From contig NZ_OZ032159.1 of NCBI RefSeq assembly GCF_964026555.1, positions 1,537,457-1,601,456 on the forward strand: a stretch of DNA of 64,000 nucleotides, written 5' to 3'. Positions 18,812 to 28,135 of the stretch are shown piece by piece. A program made the position numbers and the translations under genes. This stretch comes from Candidatus Tisiphia endosymbiont of Beris chalybata (lineage in GTDB: Bacteria; Pseudomonadota; Alphaproteobacteria; Rickettsiales; Rickettsiaceae). Every line of letters starts with the position of its first letter. Position 1 is the first letter of the stretch. The notes beneath the pieces are model-generated. The model was not told the origin of the DNA, ran no database searches, and was given only the letters and a program-made list of their open reading frames with translations.

Positions 18812-20143
18812 GTGAATAAGATTTCTTTTGTAGGATCGCCTAAAATGTCATATCAATTAATCTCCATATTAGTAGCTATAATTCCAGCGTTAGGTTTAGT
18901 TTCTGGCTTTTCTGTGGCAGTAACAGTACCTATTTTTTTACTATTAACATTGTATGCACTGCAAGGTAAGCTATTTATTAACTTGCAGCCGGTAGCGATA
19001 AAAAATAATTTATTATCCAAGTGGAAATTGGAGTTAATGTTTGGGCTCTGGAGTTTGGTTACTATTTTTTTTTCGCCAAACTCTCTGGGTTCTTTAGGGA
19101 TATATATTCAAATTTCTTTAATTATATTAATAGGATTTATAGTCAATAGTAATATTGACACACTAGCTATAAATCACTTTACTGTTAGTAGATATTTTGT
19201 AATTGGTATGCTAGCTGCAGTGAGTATATTTGTTATAGAATATTTTTCTTATGGTATGATAACCAGAGGATTTCGGGTTATTTTTCAGCCAAAAACCTCC
19301 GGACATTTCTTTCTATTTACCCTAGATCGTGGCTGTTCTTTACTATCAGTGTTTTCTTGGATAGTAATTGGTATATTCATACAATATCGTAAGTATTTTT
19401 TAGCTTTAATATATTACCTACTAATTGTTTATTTATTATCCATTTCTGATAGTCTTGCCAGCTTTTTAGCTTTCATAATAGGGGGGGGAGTATTGTTAAG
19501 CAGCAGATTATTGTTCCTGCGATCTTTACAATCGGTTTTTCTGAAGTTATTTACAATAGCGTTAATAACCGGCTCAATCTGTATGCCTATTATTTCTTAT
19601 AAAATAGCGCCATATGAAGCTGCAAATCACTACGCTAATTTTTTACCAGATTCTGCAAAACATCGTCTTTTCATCTGGAATTTTGTAGCTAACAAAATTG
19701 TCGAAAAACCAATTATAGGTCATGGGTTTTCGTCTTCAAGATATTATTCCCAATATTATCATACTAATAACAACAAGATAATTACTTATAATCAGTGGTC
19801 ATTTTCCCTATTTCCTCTACATCCACATAACAACATAATGCAAATTCTTTTTGAAACAGGAATAATAGGGTTCTTACTATTCCTATCATTATTAGTAAAA
19901 TATCTTAAACAAATTGGTAATTTAGTTATATCATCTATTGATAAGGATAATTTTTCTCAAACAAACTCTAAAATGTTAAACTATACCTCTATTTGTTACG
20001 CAGCTTTTATAAATTATTATATAATTGGGATGATTTCTTTTAATATATGGCAAACATGGTGGGTTTGTACTGCCTTTGGAGCAATGATTTTACTACAATT
20101 GCTTGTACGGTATAGCCAAAGTGATTTAGCTGGTGATACTTGA
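18812..20143 (+). CDS. O-antigen ligase/polymerase-like membrane protein
   Basis: A polytopic inner-membrane protein of 443 residues with about 11-12 hydrophobic segments. The large periplasmic loop region ends with HPHNNIMQILFETGIIGF (about residues 347-364), the hallmark of the Wzy_C/WaaL family. That family joins O-polysaccharide to lipid A-core or polymerises repeat units. RFWIN-type residues (KHRLFIWNFVANKIVEKPIIGHG) precede it. The start is GTG at 18812. An ATG 11 codons later (MSYQLIS) is also possible. It probably works in surface polysaccharide assembly together with glycosyltransferases such as the one at 4872-5675. Ligase and polymerase cannot be told apart here. Confidence 0.85.
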   Translation: MNKISFVGSPKMSYQLISILVAIIPALGLVSGFSVAVTVPIFLLLTLYALQGKLFINLQPVAIKNNLLSKWKLELMFGLWSLVTIFFSPNSLGSLGIYIQISLIILIGFIVNSNIDTLAINHFTVSRYFVIGMLAAVSIFVIEYFSYGMITRGFRVIFQPKTSGHFFLFTLDRGCSLLSVFSWIVIGIFIQYRKYFLALIYYLLIVYLLSISDSLASFLAFIIGGGVLLSSRLLFLRSLQSVFLKLFTIALITGSICMPIISYKIAPYEAANHYANFLPDSAKHRLFIWNFVANKIVEKPIIGHGFSSSRYYSQYYHTNNNKIITYNQWSFSLFPLHPHNNIMQILFETGIIGFLLFLSLLVKYLKQIGNLVISSIDKDNFSQTNSKMLNYTSICYAAFINYYIIGMISFNIWQTWWVCTAFGAMILLQLLVRYSQSDLAGDT

Positions 20144-20182
20144 ATTTAAAGGTGAGGCTGCGCAGCGTACAAGAGAATACGT

Positions 20183-20338
20183 GAGTATACTCGGTGAACT
20201 TCAAGAATTGGCGTCATCATGTCTAAAGATCTGCGATGCTCACGTACTATAGTACGCTGCGCTTCTCGACTTTGACACTCCTAGCTCTTCTTGAAGTTGA
20301 CCTTCGTATACCAACTCTTCAGTTACGAGCAGTATACA
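20183..20338. repeat. Full-length family A palindromic repeat (reverse orientation)
   Basis: It begins gagtatactcggtgaacttc and ends cttcagttacgagcagtatac. It is the reverse complement of the element at 7792-7950, with few differences. Confidence 0.8.
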
Positions 20339-20436
20339 ACCGAATCCTGTAAAATCAAGTGTCACCAGCTAAATACCGCAGGCTATATCGCCAACCCAGG
20401 AGAGTTTAGTATTTTGATGACCTTAAATTAAAGGGG

Positions 20437-20889
20437 TTATCTTTTACCTTTCCTTAGCTTATTAAACATTCGTTGCCCAAAATAGAAACTAATGATACCG
20501 GCGAATATTGCTTGATCATCTATATTCCATAAAATATCAATATATTCAATAAGGATTGTGGTATTTTTTATAGTTTTATATTGTAAATATTTTACTCCTG
20601 CATACATAATGAAAAAGCTATAGGCCAGAACGGGACGAACTGACCCATTCAAAGCGTCGACCCAGTTCACCCCGGATTTGTAGGTAGAATATAAAATATT
20701 ATTTTCAGTCACCTCTTTTGAAACATTTAGTTTTGTTAACAGCTTGCTTTGCCCCAATTTATAATTTTCAATTTGCCTATCTAAAATATTTAGCTCATGT
20801 TTTCTTTCTTTTTGTTCTTTAAAGATTTTCAAGATTTCTGGAATAATTGAACTAATGAAACCTGTTATTGACGCTAATAGTGTGATCAT
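20437..20889 (-). CDS. Holin-like protein (3TM, gene-transfer-agent type)
   Basis: A 150-residue membrane protein. An N-terminal hydrophobic helix (ITLLASITGFISSIIPEIL) is followed by a charged helical segment (KEQKERKHELNILDRQIENYK). The block WVDALNGSVRPVLAYSFFIM comes next, then a last helix (AIFAGIISFYFGQRMF). The W-x-DALNxSVRPxxxY pattern is what I know from the three-TM holins linked to gene transfer agents in alphaproteobacteria. A holin would let a lytic enzyme reach the wall. No endolysin or capsid gene is nearby, so it is either a solitary relic or part of a scattered GTA set. The family call is made from memory of the motif and could be wrong. Confidence 0.6.
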   Translation of the reverse strand: MITLLASITGFISSIIPEILKIFKEQKERKHELNILDRQIENYKLGQSKLLTKLNVSKEVTENNILYSTYKSGVNWVDALNGSVRPVLAYSFFIMYAGVKYLQYKTIKNTTILIEYIDILWNIDDQAIFAGIISFYFGQRMFNKLRKGKR

Positions 20890-21044
20890 ACGAAACCTGC
20901 TTATATATTAATCTAGTCGTGATTTTCATTTGCGAACCATATCCTTAGAGAGCTGCGGCTCTGCGAGTGAAAATGCCTATAAATCTACTTATTACATAGA
21001 AATGTTCCTAGAACCTAATATACTGAAATTTTTCTTTACACTAA

Positions 21045-21092
21045 TAGGTTCTTATATCTACTTATAACTTATTTCTAAGATATAAGAACCTA
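21045..21092 (-). terminator. Inverted repeat after cyaY
   Basis: The arms TAGGTTCTTATATCT and AGATATAAGAACCTA (15 bp, perfect) enclose an 18-nt loop, 18 bp downstream of the cyaY stop. The T-run after it is weak, so it could be a factor-assisted terminator or an mRNA-stabilising stem. Confidence 0.45.
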
Positions 21093-21109
21093 GTGGCAAG
21101 GGAGGGTTT

Positions 21110-21424
21110 TTAACAAATTTGAAGTTTTGTAAAATTAAGGTTTAGTTCTTGCCCTAAAATTAACATTAAATTATCATTAGCTTTTGTTCTCCATTGACCA
21201 TTGTCATAATAGAAATGGTAAGGGCCACTCACTGGGGAGGATAGCCAAATTTCTTTTGCCGCAGAATGTTTATTAATCACAAATATGCCTTGGCTTGTCG
21301 TGATGTTTAAAATGTCGTTTTGAAAATCAATTTCTAGAAGACATTGCTCATCCTCTACTTCAATTATATCGGCAATTAACGAGATAGTTTGTTCTGCTAA
21401 TCTTGAAAATTTACTATTATCCAT
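21110..21424 (-). CDS. cyaY: Iron-sulfur cluster assembly protein CyaY (frataxin)
   Basis: A frataxin-family protein that binds iron and tunes IscS in Fe-S cluster assembly. From the ATG at 21422-21424 it has 104 residues: DNSKFSRLAEQTISLIADII, then the acidic helix EVEDEQCLLEID, the beta-sheet core ILNITTSQGIFVINKHSAAKEIWL, and SSPVSGPYHFYY. The reading frame continues open upstream for 27 more codons, but that part is encoded by a half palindromic repeat (21431-21491) and does not belong to frataxin, so I use the internal ATG. There is only a weak AAAGA ribosome site. The gene is intact and borders the ISAs1 element where the conjugative element begins. Confidence 0.85.
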   Translation of the reverse strand: MDNSKFSRLAEQTISLIADIIEVEDEQCLLEIDFQNDILNITTSQGIFVINKHSAAKEIWLSSPVSGPYHFYYDNGQWRTKANDNLMLILGQELNLNFTKLQIC

Positions 21425-21430
21425 TCTTTG

Positions 21431-21491
21431 GTGCTCGGCTTCGTTGTTCCTAAAAAATTCCTCCATTATTTTCGACTTATACAGGAAGTCT
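21431..21491. repeat. Half family B repeat abutting cyaY
   Basis: gctcggcttcgttgttccta ... cgacttatacaggaagtcta matches the right half of the family B copies at 4091 and 15793. It lies immediately upstream of the cyaY start and lengthens its open frame. Confidence 0.65.
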
Positions 21492-21557
21492 AATACAGGA
21501 GGCAAGAGTACCGATTTTAAAATATATTGGGTTATTTTGCAAGGCTAAAGGTATGGG

Positions 21558-22786
21558 TACTCAGGGCTGCCTCATATAAAAAATTATATAAGTAATATTG
21601 AATAAAAATTATTATAGTAGTGGTTACAAATAAGTGAGTGGTAACCATGAGAGAAGAAGAATTACGAGAAAGTTTTGAAGACTTTATTAATGGAATAAAT
21701 GATCATAGAGTTGATAGGAATAAGCTTCATAGTGTGGAGGAGATTTTATTTTTGACTTTAACTGCAATTATTTGTGGAGCAGAAGGTTGGCGAGATATTG
21801 AACGATTTGGCAGGTTAAAATTAGAATTTTTACGTACGGTGTTTCCATATGCTAATGGAATTCCTTCTGACGATACGTTACGACGTTTTTTTCGAGTACT
21901 TGATCCTAAAACATTCAGCACATGCTTTACCGTTTGGGCAAGTAGCTTAAAACTTCCAAGTAGCACACATATAGCTATAGATGGGAAAGTGTCTCGTCAT
22001 ACATTCGATGGTGATAAGAATCCATTACATATGGTATCAGCTTTTGCTAGTGAATGTCGAACAGTGTTAGCACAAGAGAAAGTATCTGATAAAAGTAATG
22101 AAATTACAGCAATACCTAAATTACTTGGTATTCTAGACATAAAAGGAGCTATTGTTACCATTGATGCTATGGGCTGTCAAAGAGAGATTGCCCAAGCAAT
22201 TATCGATAAAGAAGCAGATTACATATTATCATTAAAAGGTAATCAAGGAAATTTACACCAAGATATTAAGTTAGTATTTGCAGATAAAGAGTTGCTGAAT
22301 GAATTGTCAGTTGATATCAATCAAACAACTGACGGAAGTGAGCATGGACGTATTGAAGAACGGATTTATCGAGCTGTTACTATGCCACAAGAATTACAGG
22401 AGCAACATAATTGGCCGGAGCTTAAGACAATTATAGAGGTTATAAGTAAACGAGAAATAAAAGGAGTTTTATCTGAAGAAACAAGATATTACATTAGCTC
22501 TTTAGAGCAAGAAGCAGTAAAAATCGGTATGGCAATCCGATCTCATTGGGCTATTGAGAATAGTGTGCACTGGATTTTGGATGTTAGTTTTAGAGATGAT
22601 GATTCACGTATTAGAAAAGGTAATGCTCCTCAAAATATAGCTATTATTAAACACATGGCATTGAATGTATTACAGAAGGCTAAGCAAAAAAGGGATTCTA
22701 TCAAGCAGCTTAGAAAAGCAGCTGGTTGGGATAATAATCAACTACTCACTATCTTACAGTATATTTAAGTGCGGCAGCCCTGCAGT
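21558..22786 (+). mobile_element. ISAs1-family insertion sequence
   Basis: It is bounded by inverted ends cagggctgcc (left) and ggcagccctg (right) and carries one transposase. The flanking bases do not form an obvious direct repeat. Left of it is the chromosomal cyaY gene and right of it is the middle of traG. A deletion or rearrangement next to the element is therefore likely. Confidence 0.8.
21638..22768 (+). CDS. ISAs1-family transposase
   Basis: A DDE transposase of 376 residues. The N-terminal HRVDRNKLHSVEEILFLTLTAIICGAEGW is the family signature. The catalytic core includes IAIDGKVSRHTF (first Asp), VTIDAMGCQREIAQ (second Asp) and the C-terminal RSHWAIENSVHWILDVSFRDD with the Glu. The length is normal and the frame is intact, so it may be active. 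A fragment of a second copy lies at 28047-28135 on the other strand. The start could be either of two Mets (MVT or MRE). Confidence 0.93.
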   Translation: MVTMREEELRESFEDFINGINDHRVDRNKLHSVEEILFLTLTAIICGAEGWRDIERFGRLKLEFLRTVFPYANGIPSDDTLRRFFRVLDPKTFSTCFTVWASSLKLPSSTHIAIDGKVSRHTFDGDKNPLHMVSAFASECRTVLAQEKVSDKSNEITAIPKLLGILDIKGAIVTIDAMGCQREIAQAIIDKEADYILSLKGNQGNLHQDIKLVFADKELLNELSVDINQTTDGSEHGRIEERIYRAVTMPQELQEQHNWPELKTIIEVISKREIKGVLSEETRYYISSLEQEAVKIGMAIRSHWAIENSVHWILDVSFRDDDSRIRKGNAPQNIAIIKHMALNVLQKAKQKRDSIKQLRKAAGWDNNQLLTILQYI

Positions 22787-24042
22787 TTATTACTGAATCT
22801 GTTGACTCGCTGGTAACTAATTTTCGTTCCTCTCAGCTTTGGTCAGATAGTCTTCAAAGCCAGTTTATGACTGCGCAAAGTAAAATGGGGTCATTAACTA
22901 ATAGATCGAGTGAACTTAATTCTCAAGAACAAAGACAATCCGAGAGTCTGACCTTAAAATGGGCCCAAAGTGATTCAATGATTAAAGGTTTTTCATTTAG
23001 TGAAAATCAAGCGATCAAAGAATCTATTTTACAAGGGCAATCTCTTAACGAAAATTACGGTAGTAGTGAAAGAAAAGAAACCTCTACTAGTACTAATGCA
23101 AGTTTAGGGTTAAATTTAGGAGTTGTTAATGCAGGTGGAGGAGTAGGTGCTAATAATAGTAAAACTGAAGCCTATGATACATCAGCAAGCAAACAAAAAG
23201 CCTATAATGATGCTTTAGAAAAAGTAAAATCAGCTCAAAGAGATAATCGGATTAGTACTAGCAATGATGAAGTTAGATCATTAGGCCAAGATTTAATTAG
23301 TACCTGGAATGAACAACAATCAGTTAGTAGAGAAATAGCTAAAACAACGCAAACAATGCAACAATTATCCAACCAAAGAAACTATGTTGAGAGTAACTCC
23401 GCTACTATTGACCGCAACATGAATGAACCAGTTTTACAAGCAATTATTGCTCGAAATATCCCAGGAGTAACCAGCAAGGAACAAGCAGCTAGATGGGCAA
23501 GCCACCACAGTCATGAAGCTATGAACATAGCACAAGAAGTAGTTGGTATAAATAAACCATTACCCCAAAGTAATTGGAACGATAGTCACCCTCAAGTTAA
23601 AGATCTACAGTCAATTGATTCTATCATTAACAATACACCAATGACAACACAAGAGGACCTGAAAACCAACTATCTAGAATCAAATAATAGATTACAAGAG
23701 CAAGCTACTGTGACAGATAGCACAGGTGCATCAAAAGCATTAGCCGAATCAGTAAAATCTGATTTAAATAAAGGCAAAAAATTGTATAGTCAAAATGTAG
23801 ATGAAATACTTGACAATCAATTGTCCAGCTCAGAAAGAGAGAAAGCAGTAGATCTTGAAATTACGACTGTTGATATCAAGGATGATAGTAACAAATTAAA
23901 AGAGCAATTTGATCAAACCAGCAATTCAACAATTGTTAGAACTGCGGGACGAGTAGTGGATAATATGAGGTTAAATACAGATGCTATCAAAAAGCAAAAT
24001 ATTACTTTGCCTTTAAGCAATAACAAGGATAATAAAAATTAA
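22787..24042 (+). pseudogene. traG: Conjugal transfer protein TraG, C-terminal part only
   Basis: The frame is open from the ISAs1 border (AALQFITESVDSLVTNFRSS) to the stop at 24042, with the first Met at 22867. About 417 residues remain. The repetitive, Ser/Gln/Asn-rich, coiled-coil-prone sequence (KWAQSDSMIKGFSFSENQAI; SLGLNLGVVNAGGGVGANNS) is typical of the C-terminus of F-type TraG. That region acts in mating-pair stabilisation and entry exclusion. The N-terminal membrane half is missing, removed at the ISAs1 element, so no working TraG can be made. In complete RAGEs this gene ends the F-type tra cluster, so the remaining tra genes have been lost to the left. The family call rests on composition and context. 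Confidence 0.7.
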
Positions 24043-24066
24043 TATTTTAAAAATAAAAAGTAATTT

Positions 24067-24840
24067 ATGAGTATGATAAAAAAGTTAGTTGTAACTATCC
24101 TGTCATTGCTATTATTTAATATAACAATTGTAACCGCCAAAGAATCTTTAAACCAAGAGGTTACTAACAAACATAGACTGCAACAAAATATCCAAGATCA
24201 GGATTTAACTAACGATTCTGATCTCACTGCTGCAAAATCCTATTATGATAAAGGAATAGCTTTTAAAAGATTTAAAAAATATCAAGATGCCATAGAAAAT
24301 TTTGACCTAGCCATTAAACATAAACATGATTATGCAGAAAGCTACTTGGAAAGAGGATGTTGTTTATTACACTTAGAAAAATATCAAAAAGCTATAGAGA
24401 ATTTTGATCTCGCTATTAAATATCAACCTAATTATGTGGAAAGCTATTTAGAAAAAGGACATGCTTTATCAGAATTAGGAAAACAACATGCAGCTATAGA
24501 AAATTATAACATAGCTATAAAATACCAACCTGATTATTCAAATGCCTATCACAACAAGGGAGTAGCTTTTGAAAGGTTAGGGCAATATCAAGAAGCTATA
24601 GAAAATTATAATTTAGCAATTAAATACCAACCTAATGATGCACCGACATATTATAACAAGGGTATATCTTTAATAAAGTTAGGAAGATACCAAGAAGCTA
24701 TAGAAAATTTTGACCTGGCTATACAATACAAACCTGAACTTACTGAAAGTTATCAAGAAAAAGGTCAAGTATTACAAAAACTTGGAAAATCTAAGGACGC
24801 TACAGAATTATTTAATAAAGCTAAATCGTTGTCAAAGTAA
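24067..24840 (+). CDS. Exported tetratricopeptide-repeat protein
   Basis: A 257-residue protein with an N-terminal Sec signal (MIKKLVVTILSLLLFNITIVTA, cleavage near VTA). Five to six TPR units of 34 residues follow from about residue 55. Each reads like YDKGIAFKRFKKYQDAIENF, then DLAIKYQPN. The repeats are very alike, as in a recently expanded array. TPRs are protein-binding scaffolds, and an exported one is a candidate secreted or periplasmic partner. It sits 24 bp after the traG remnant on the same strand and is typical RAGE cargo. The start could be the Met two residues earlier. The gene is intact and the partner is unknown. Confidence 0.85.
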   Translation: MSMIKKLVVTILSLLLFNITIVTAKESLNQEVTNKHRLQQNIQDQDLTNDSDLTAAKSYYDKGIAFKRFKKYQDAIENFDLAIKHKHDYAESYLERGCCLLHLEKYQKAIENFDLAIKYQPNYVESYLEKGHALSELGKQHAAIENYNIAIKYQPDYSNAYHNKGVAFERLGQYQEAIENYNLAIKYQPNDAPTYYNKGISLIKLGRYQEAIENFDLAIQYKPELTESYQEKGQVLQKLGKSKDATELFNKAKSLSK

Positions 24841-25006
24841 ATTTTTTATCTACTAATAGATTAACCGCGCGTGTAGCCTTAAGAAAATGGCTAAAATCGC
24901 TATAATAACGCCATGTTCGACTTTTTTTTAAGATTGACAAAAGAATAGGATAGCCTAATAAGGTCATAGTTCAATTATCGAGAAAGAAGCTATGACCCTA
25001 GAAACG

Positions 25007-25897
25007 TTAATTCTGGATAAGAGAGTTATGAATATATAGATTAAAGTCAAGTTTTGTGGAAGGTTTAGTTTTTTTTAGAGAATAAGCAACTAGGGTAGAA
25101 AGAATATGAACAAAAGCATTAATAGGAGATCTATGTCTTGTATGTTCAAGATTCATTTTATTTTTTAAAAAATCAAAAACTGTTTCAATTAAGTTTCGTT
25201 TTCGAAGCAAGATTTTTTCCTTTAAATCCATTAATTTATTCGCCATATTTTTCTTAATTCCATGAATCATTTTTAAGCCTCTTTCATATAAATTTAAAAA
25301 CAAATTTTGCTTGATATATCCCTTGTCAGCGGCCATAATGCCAGTTAATCCTTTAGTTAATTGCGCTACCGGAACTCTATCATCTACATTACCATTAGTC
25401 ACTTTTAATGCCATAATTTCTCCTTGGTTATTAATTATTAAATGTAATTTAAAGCCATAAAAATATCCCATAGAGGATTTACTATGTTTGGCTAATCCTT
25501 TAAAAACTTTATTACTATAGCGTCGTTTATTGTGACAAGCTTTAATTGTTGTAGAGTCAATAAAATAAATACCTGTTTCTTGCCCAAATAATAAATGAAT
25601 CAACATATTTAAGGGCATGAATAATCGCGGCATTAAAGCAACAAATCTGTTATAGCTTAGGGCGCTAGGGAAGTCGTTCTTATGTAAATATTCGACGTAA
25701 GTTTTATAGAAAAATTTAAAGTTCTTAGCATGCGATGTATGAAACATAATTATTATTGTTAACATTTCGCTTAAACTCATATTACAAGCGCGATCTCTCT
25801 GCTTATTGGATGGTAATAATTTGCTCTTTTCATATTCAAGATAAATTTTACAAAAATCATCTATAAAACTATATAATTCTGTGATATCTTTCTTCAT
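25007..25897 (-). CDS. IS982-family transposase (second type)
   Basis: 296 residues. The core reads IYFIDSTTIKACHNKRRYSN (first Asp), KSSMGYFYGFKLHLIINNQGEI, then GIMAADKGYI (second Asp) and RKRNLIETVFDFLKNKMNLEHTRHRSP (Glu). This is the classic IS982 pattern. The frame is intact, but the element around it is split by another IS near 25966, beyond the 5' end of the gene. The upstream arm (cctacagtttgttttt ... aaaacttcaatactgtagg) forms a small hairpin before the start codon. Confidence 0.9.
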   Translation of the reverse strand: MKKDITELYSFIDDFCKIYLEYEKSKLLPSNKQRDRACNMSLSEMLTIIIMFHTSHAKNFKFFYKTYVEYLHKNDFPSALSYNRFVALMPRLFMPLNMLIHLLFGQETGIYFIDSTTIKACHNKRRYSNKVFKGLAKHSKSSMGYFYGFKLHLIINNQGEIMALKVTNGNVDDRVPVAQLTKGLTGIMAADKGYIKQNLFLNLYERGLKMIHGIKKNMANKLMDLKEKILLRKRNLIETVFDFLKNKMNLEHTRHRSPINAFVHILSTLVAYSLKKTKPSTKLDFNLYIHNSLIQN

Positions 25898-26133
25898 GCC
25901 TACAGTTTGTTTTTTTGTTCAAAAACTTCAATACTGTAGGTTGCCTCCCTTGGCAATCCTTATTATACGCCATGTTCGACTTTTTTTTAAGATTGACAAA
26001 AGAATAGGATAGACTAATAAGGTCATAGTTCAATTATCGAGAAAGAAGCTATGACCCTAGAAGAGTTTATCATTACTGTGTATTGTTTCATAGAAGAAAA
26101 AATGACTATCTTAACGCCATGTTCGACTTTTTT

Positions 26134-27018
26134 TTAGCAGGTAACTAATTTTTCGAGTTGTGTTGGCACAAGTTTTAAAGACTTTGTCAAAAATGTAGCA
26201 ATAGTATGAGCAAGTAATTTTCTAGCGATGCGAGATTGTAGATGCCAGTAACTCTTAACTCTGATAGCATTAATAGCAAAACGTTCTGTAAGCTGACCAA
26301 TAACAGTTTCAATTAAACGACGAGTAGCAGTAATCCATTTAAGGAAATTCTTGGATCTATTATCCTTCATATTCTTTTTTAAAGGTGTTTGTAAATCAAT
26401 GTTTTTGGTGGCCAACTCATCTTTTAAATCCTGACCAAGATAGCCTTTATCGCCCAGTACCATGCCACTAATATTAGGAGACATTACTTGCAGAGCTTCA
26501 CGTTCAGACCCATTAGCAGGAGTTATCATGAATCCAGCTATTCGACCTTCTTCATTAATTAATACGTGTCCTAGAAAACCGTAATAATAGCTATCTTTCG
26601 AAGCGCAGTACCCATAGTCAGCGTATTCCTTAAAACATCGCCCTCTCGTTGCTCGGGCCAAATTTATTACAGGAATCGGTACCCCATCTATCATATGCAG
26701 ATCTGATTTGCTTGCACTCTTAAACAAGTCGGCAAGCAGCATGTTCTTAATAGATAAAAGACCGCTACATTGCTTCACATAAGACGGTCTACTCTTTAGA
26801 TTGGGAAACCATTCTTGAAAATGACGTTTAAAATATTCCCATATCTGCTTGTCTTGGTGCAAACCGATAAATTCTCCCACCACTTCCATTGTTAATGCTT
26901 CCACGTCACTTAAGCAAGGTGGAAATCCTGCTTTCCTTACTTTGATATTTTTGGTTATTATAGTCATTTTTTCTTCTATGAAACAATACACAGTAATGAT
27001 AAACTCTTCTAGGGTCAT
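26134..27018 (-). CDS. IS982-family transposase (989-bp element, reverse copy)
   Basis: 294 residues, identical in sequence to the products at 39681, 45498 and 56907. The motifs are [49 protein letters not shown] and [15 protein letters not shown]. The catalytic D, D and E are all present. The start ATG lies in tcatagcttctttctcg-type sequence close to the element's 5' end, and the gene fills almost the entire element. Confidence 0.92.
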   Translation of the reverse strand: MTLEEFIITVYCFIEEKMTIITKNIKVRKAGFPPCLSDVEALTMEVVGEFIGLHQDKQIWEYFKRHFQEWFPNLKSRPSYVKQCSGLLSIKNMLLADLFKSASKSDLHMIDGVPIPVINLARATRGRCFKEYADYGYCASKDSYYYGFLGHVLINEEGRIAGFMITPANGSEREALQVMSPNISGMVLGDKGYLGQDLKDELATKNIDLQTPLKKNMKDNRSKNFLKWITATRRLIETVIGQLTERFAINAIRVKSYWHLQSRIARKLLAHTIATFLTKSLKLVPTQLEKLVTC

Positions 27019-27149
27019 AGCTTCTTTCTCGATAATTGAACTATGACCTTATTAGGCTATCCTATTCTTTTGTCAATCTTAAAAAAAAGTCGAACATGGC
27101 GTTTATTATCTATTATCCTCCCATATTCCCCTTATCCAGAATTAACGTT

Positions 27150-28026
27150 AGAAGAGTTTATCATTACTGTGTATTGTTTCATAGAAGAAAAAATGACTAT
27201 AATAACCAAAAATATCAAAGTAAGGAAAGCAGGATTTCCACCTTGCTTAAGTGACGTGGAAGCATTAACAATGGAAGTGGTGGGAGAATTTATCGGTTTG
27301 CACCAAGACAAGCAGATATGGGAATATTTTAAACGTCATTTTCAAGAATGGTTTCCCAATCTAAAGAGTAGACCGTCTTATGTGAAGCAATGTAGCGGTC
27401 TTTTATCTATTAAGAACATGCTGCTTGCCGACTTGTTTAAGAGTGCAAGCAAATCAGATCTGCATATGATAGATGGGGTACCGATTCCTGTAATAAATTT
27501 GGCCCGAGCAACGAGAGGGCGATGTTTTAAGGAATACGCTGACTATGGGTACTGCGCTTCGAAAGATAGCTATTATTACGGTTTTCTAGGACACGTATTA
27601 ATTAATGAAGAAGGTCGAATAGCTGGATTCATGATAACTCCTGCTAATGGGTCTGAACGTGAAGCTCTGCAAGTAATGTCTCCTAATATTAGTGGCATGG
27701 TACTGGGCGATAAAGGCTATCTTGGTCAGGATTTAAAAGATGAGTTGGCCACCAAAAACATTGATTTACAAACACCTTTAAAAAAGAATATGAAGGATAA
27801 TAGATCCAAGAATTTCCTTAAATGGATTACTGCTACTCGTCGTTTAATTGAAACTGTTATTGGTCAGCTTACAGAACGTTTTGCTATTAATGCTATCAGA
27901 GTTAAGAGTTACTGGCATCTACAATCTCGCATCGCTAGAAAATTACTTGCTCATACTATTGCTACATTTTTGACAAAGTCTTTAAAACTTGTGCCAACAC
28001 AACTCGAAAAATTAGTTACCTGCTAA
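27150..28026 (+). pseudogene. IS982-family transposase (outer copy, 5' end displaced)
   Basis: It carries the same protein as the 989-bp element from [10 protein letters not shown] onward, but its first codons were separated by the nested insertion. The true start (MTLEEF) remains at about 24992, 2 kb upstream. The frame stays open further up to 27043 through foreign IS sequence, which would give an artificial 327-residue hybrid. Confidence 0.8.
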
Positions 28027-28046
28027 AAAAAAGTCGAACATGGCGT

Positions 28047-28135
28047 TAAGATAGTGAGTAGTTGATTATTATCCCAACCAGCTGCTTTTCTAAGCTGCTT
28101 GATAGAATCCCTTTTTTGCTTAGCCTTCTGTAATA
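28047..28135 (-). mobile_element. ISAs1 fragment
   Basis: taagatagtgagtagttgat ... gccttctgtaata is the reverse complement of about 22671-22757, the C-terminal codons of the ISAs1 transposase. It is cut on the left by the IS982 cluster and on the right by an IS630 end at a TA. Confidence 0.8.

Larger units (their letters stand above)
24908..28046. mobile_element. Nested cluster of IS982-family elements
   Basis: The outer ends acgccatgttcgac (24908) and gtcgaacatggcgt (28046) belong to a 989-bp IS982-type element also present at 39661, 45478 and 56823. It is split after ccctagaa (about 25003) by a second IS982-type element with ends acgttaattctggataag (25004) and cttatccagaattaacgt (about 27138). 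That inner element is in turn split at ttattat (25960-25966, repeated at 27103-27109) by more copies of the first type: a 147-bp 5' fragment (25967-26113) and one complete reverse copy (26114-27102). Confidence 0.75.

Noticed and set aside
20890..21109. A riboswitch-like structure near 21045
   Set aside because: The strong 15-bp hairpin is downstream of cyaY and far from any start codon on either strand, so a transcript-end structure is more likely.
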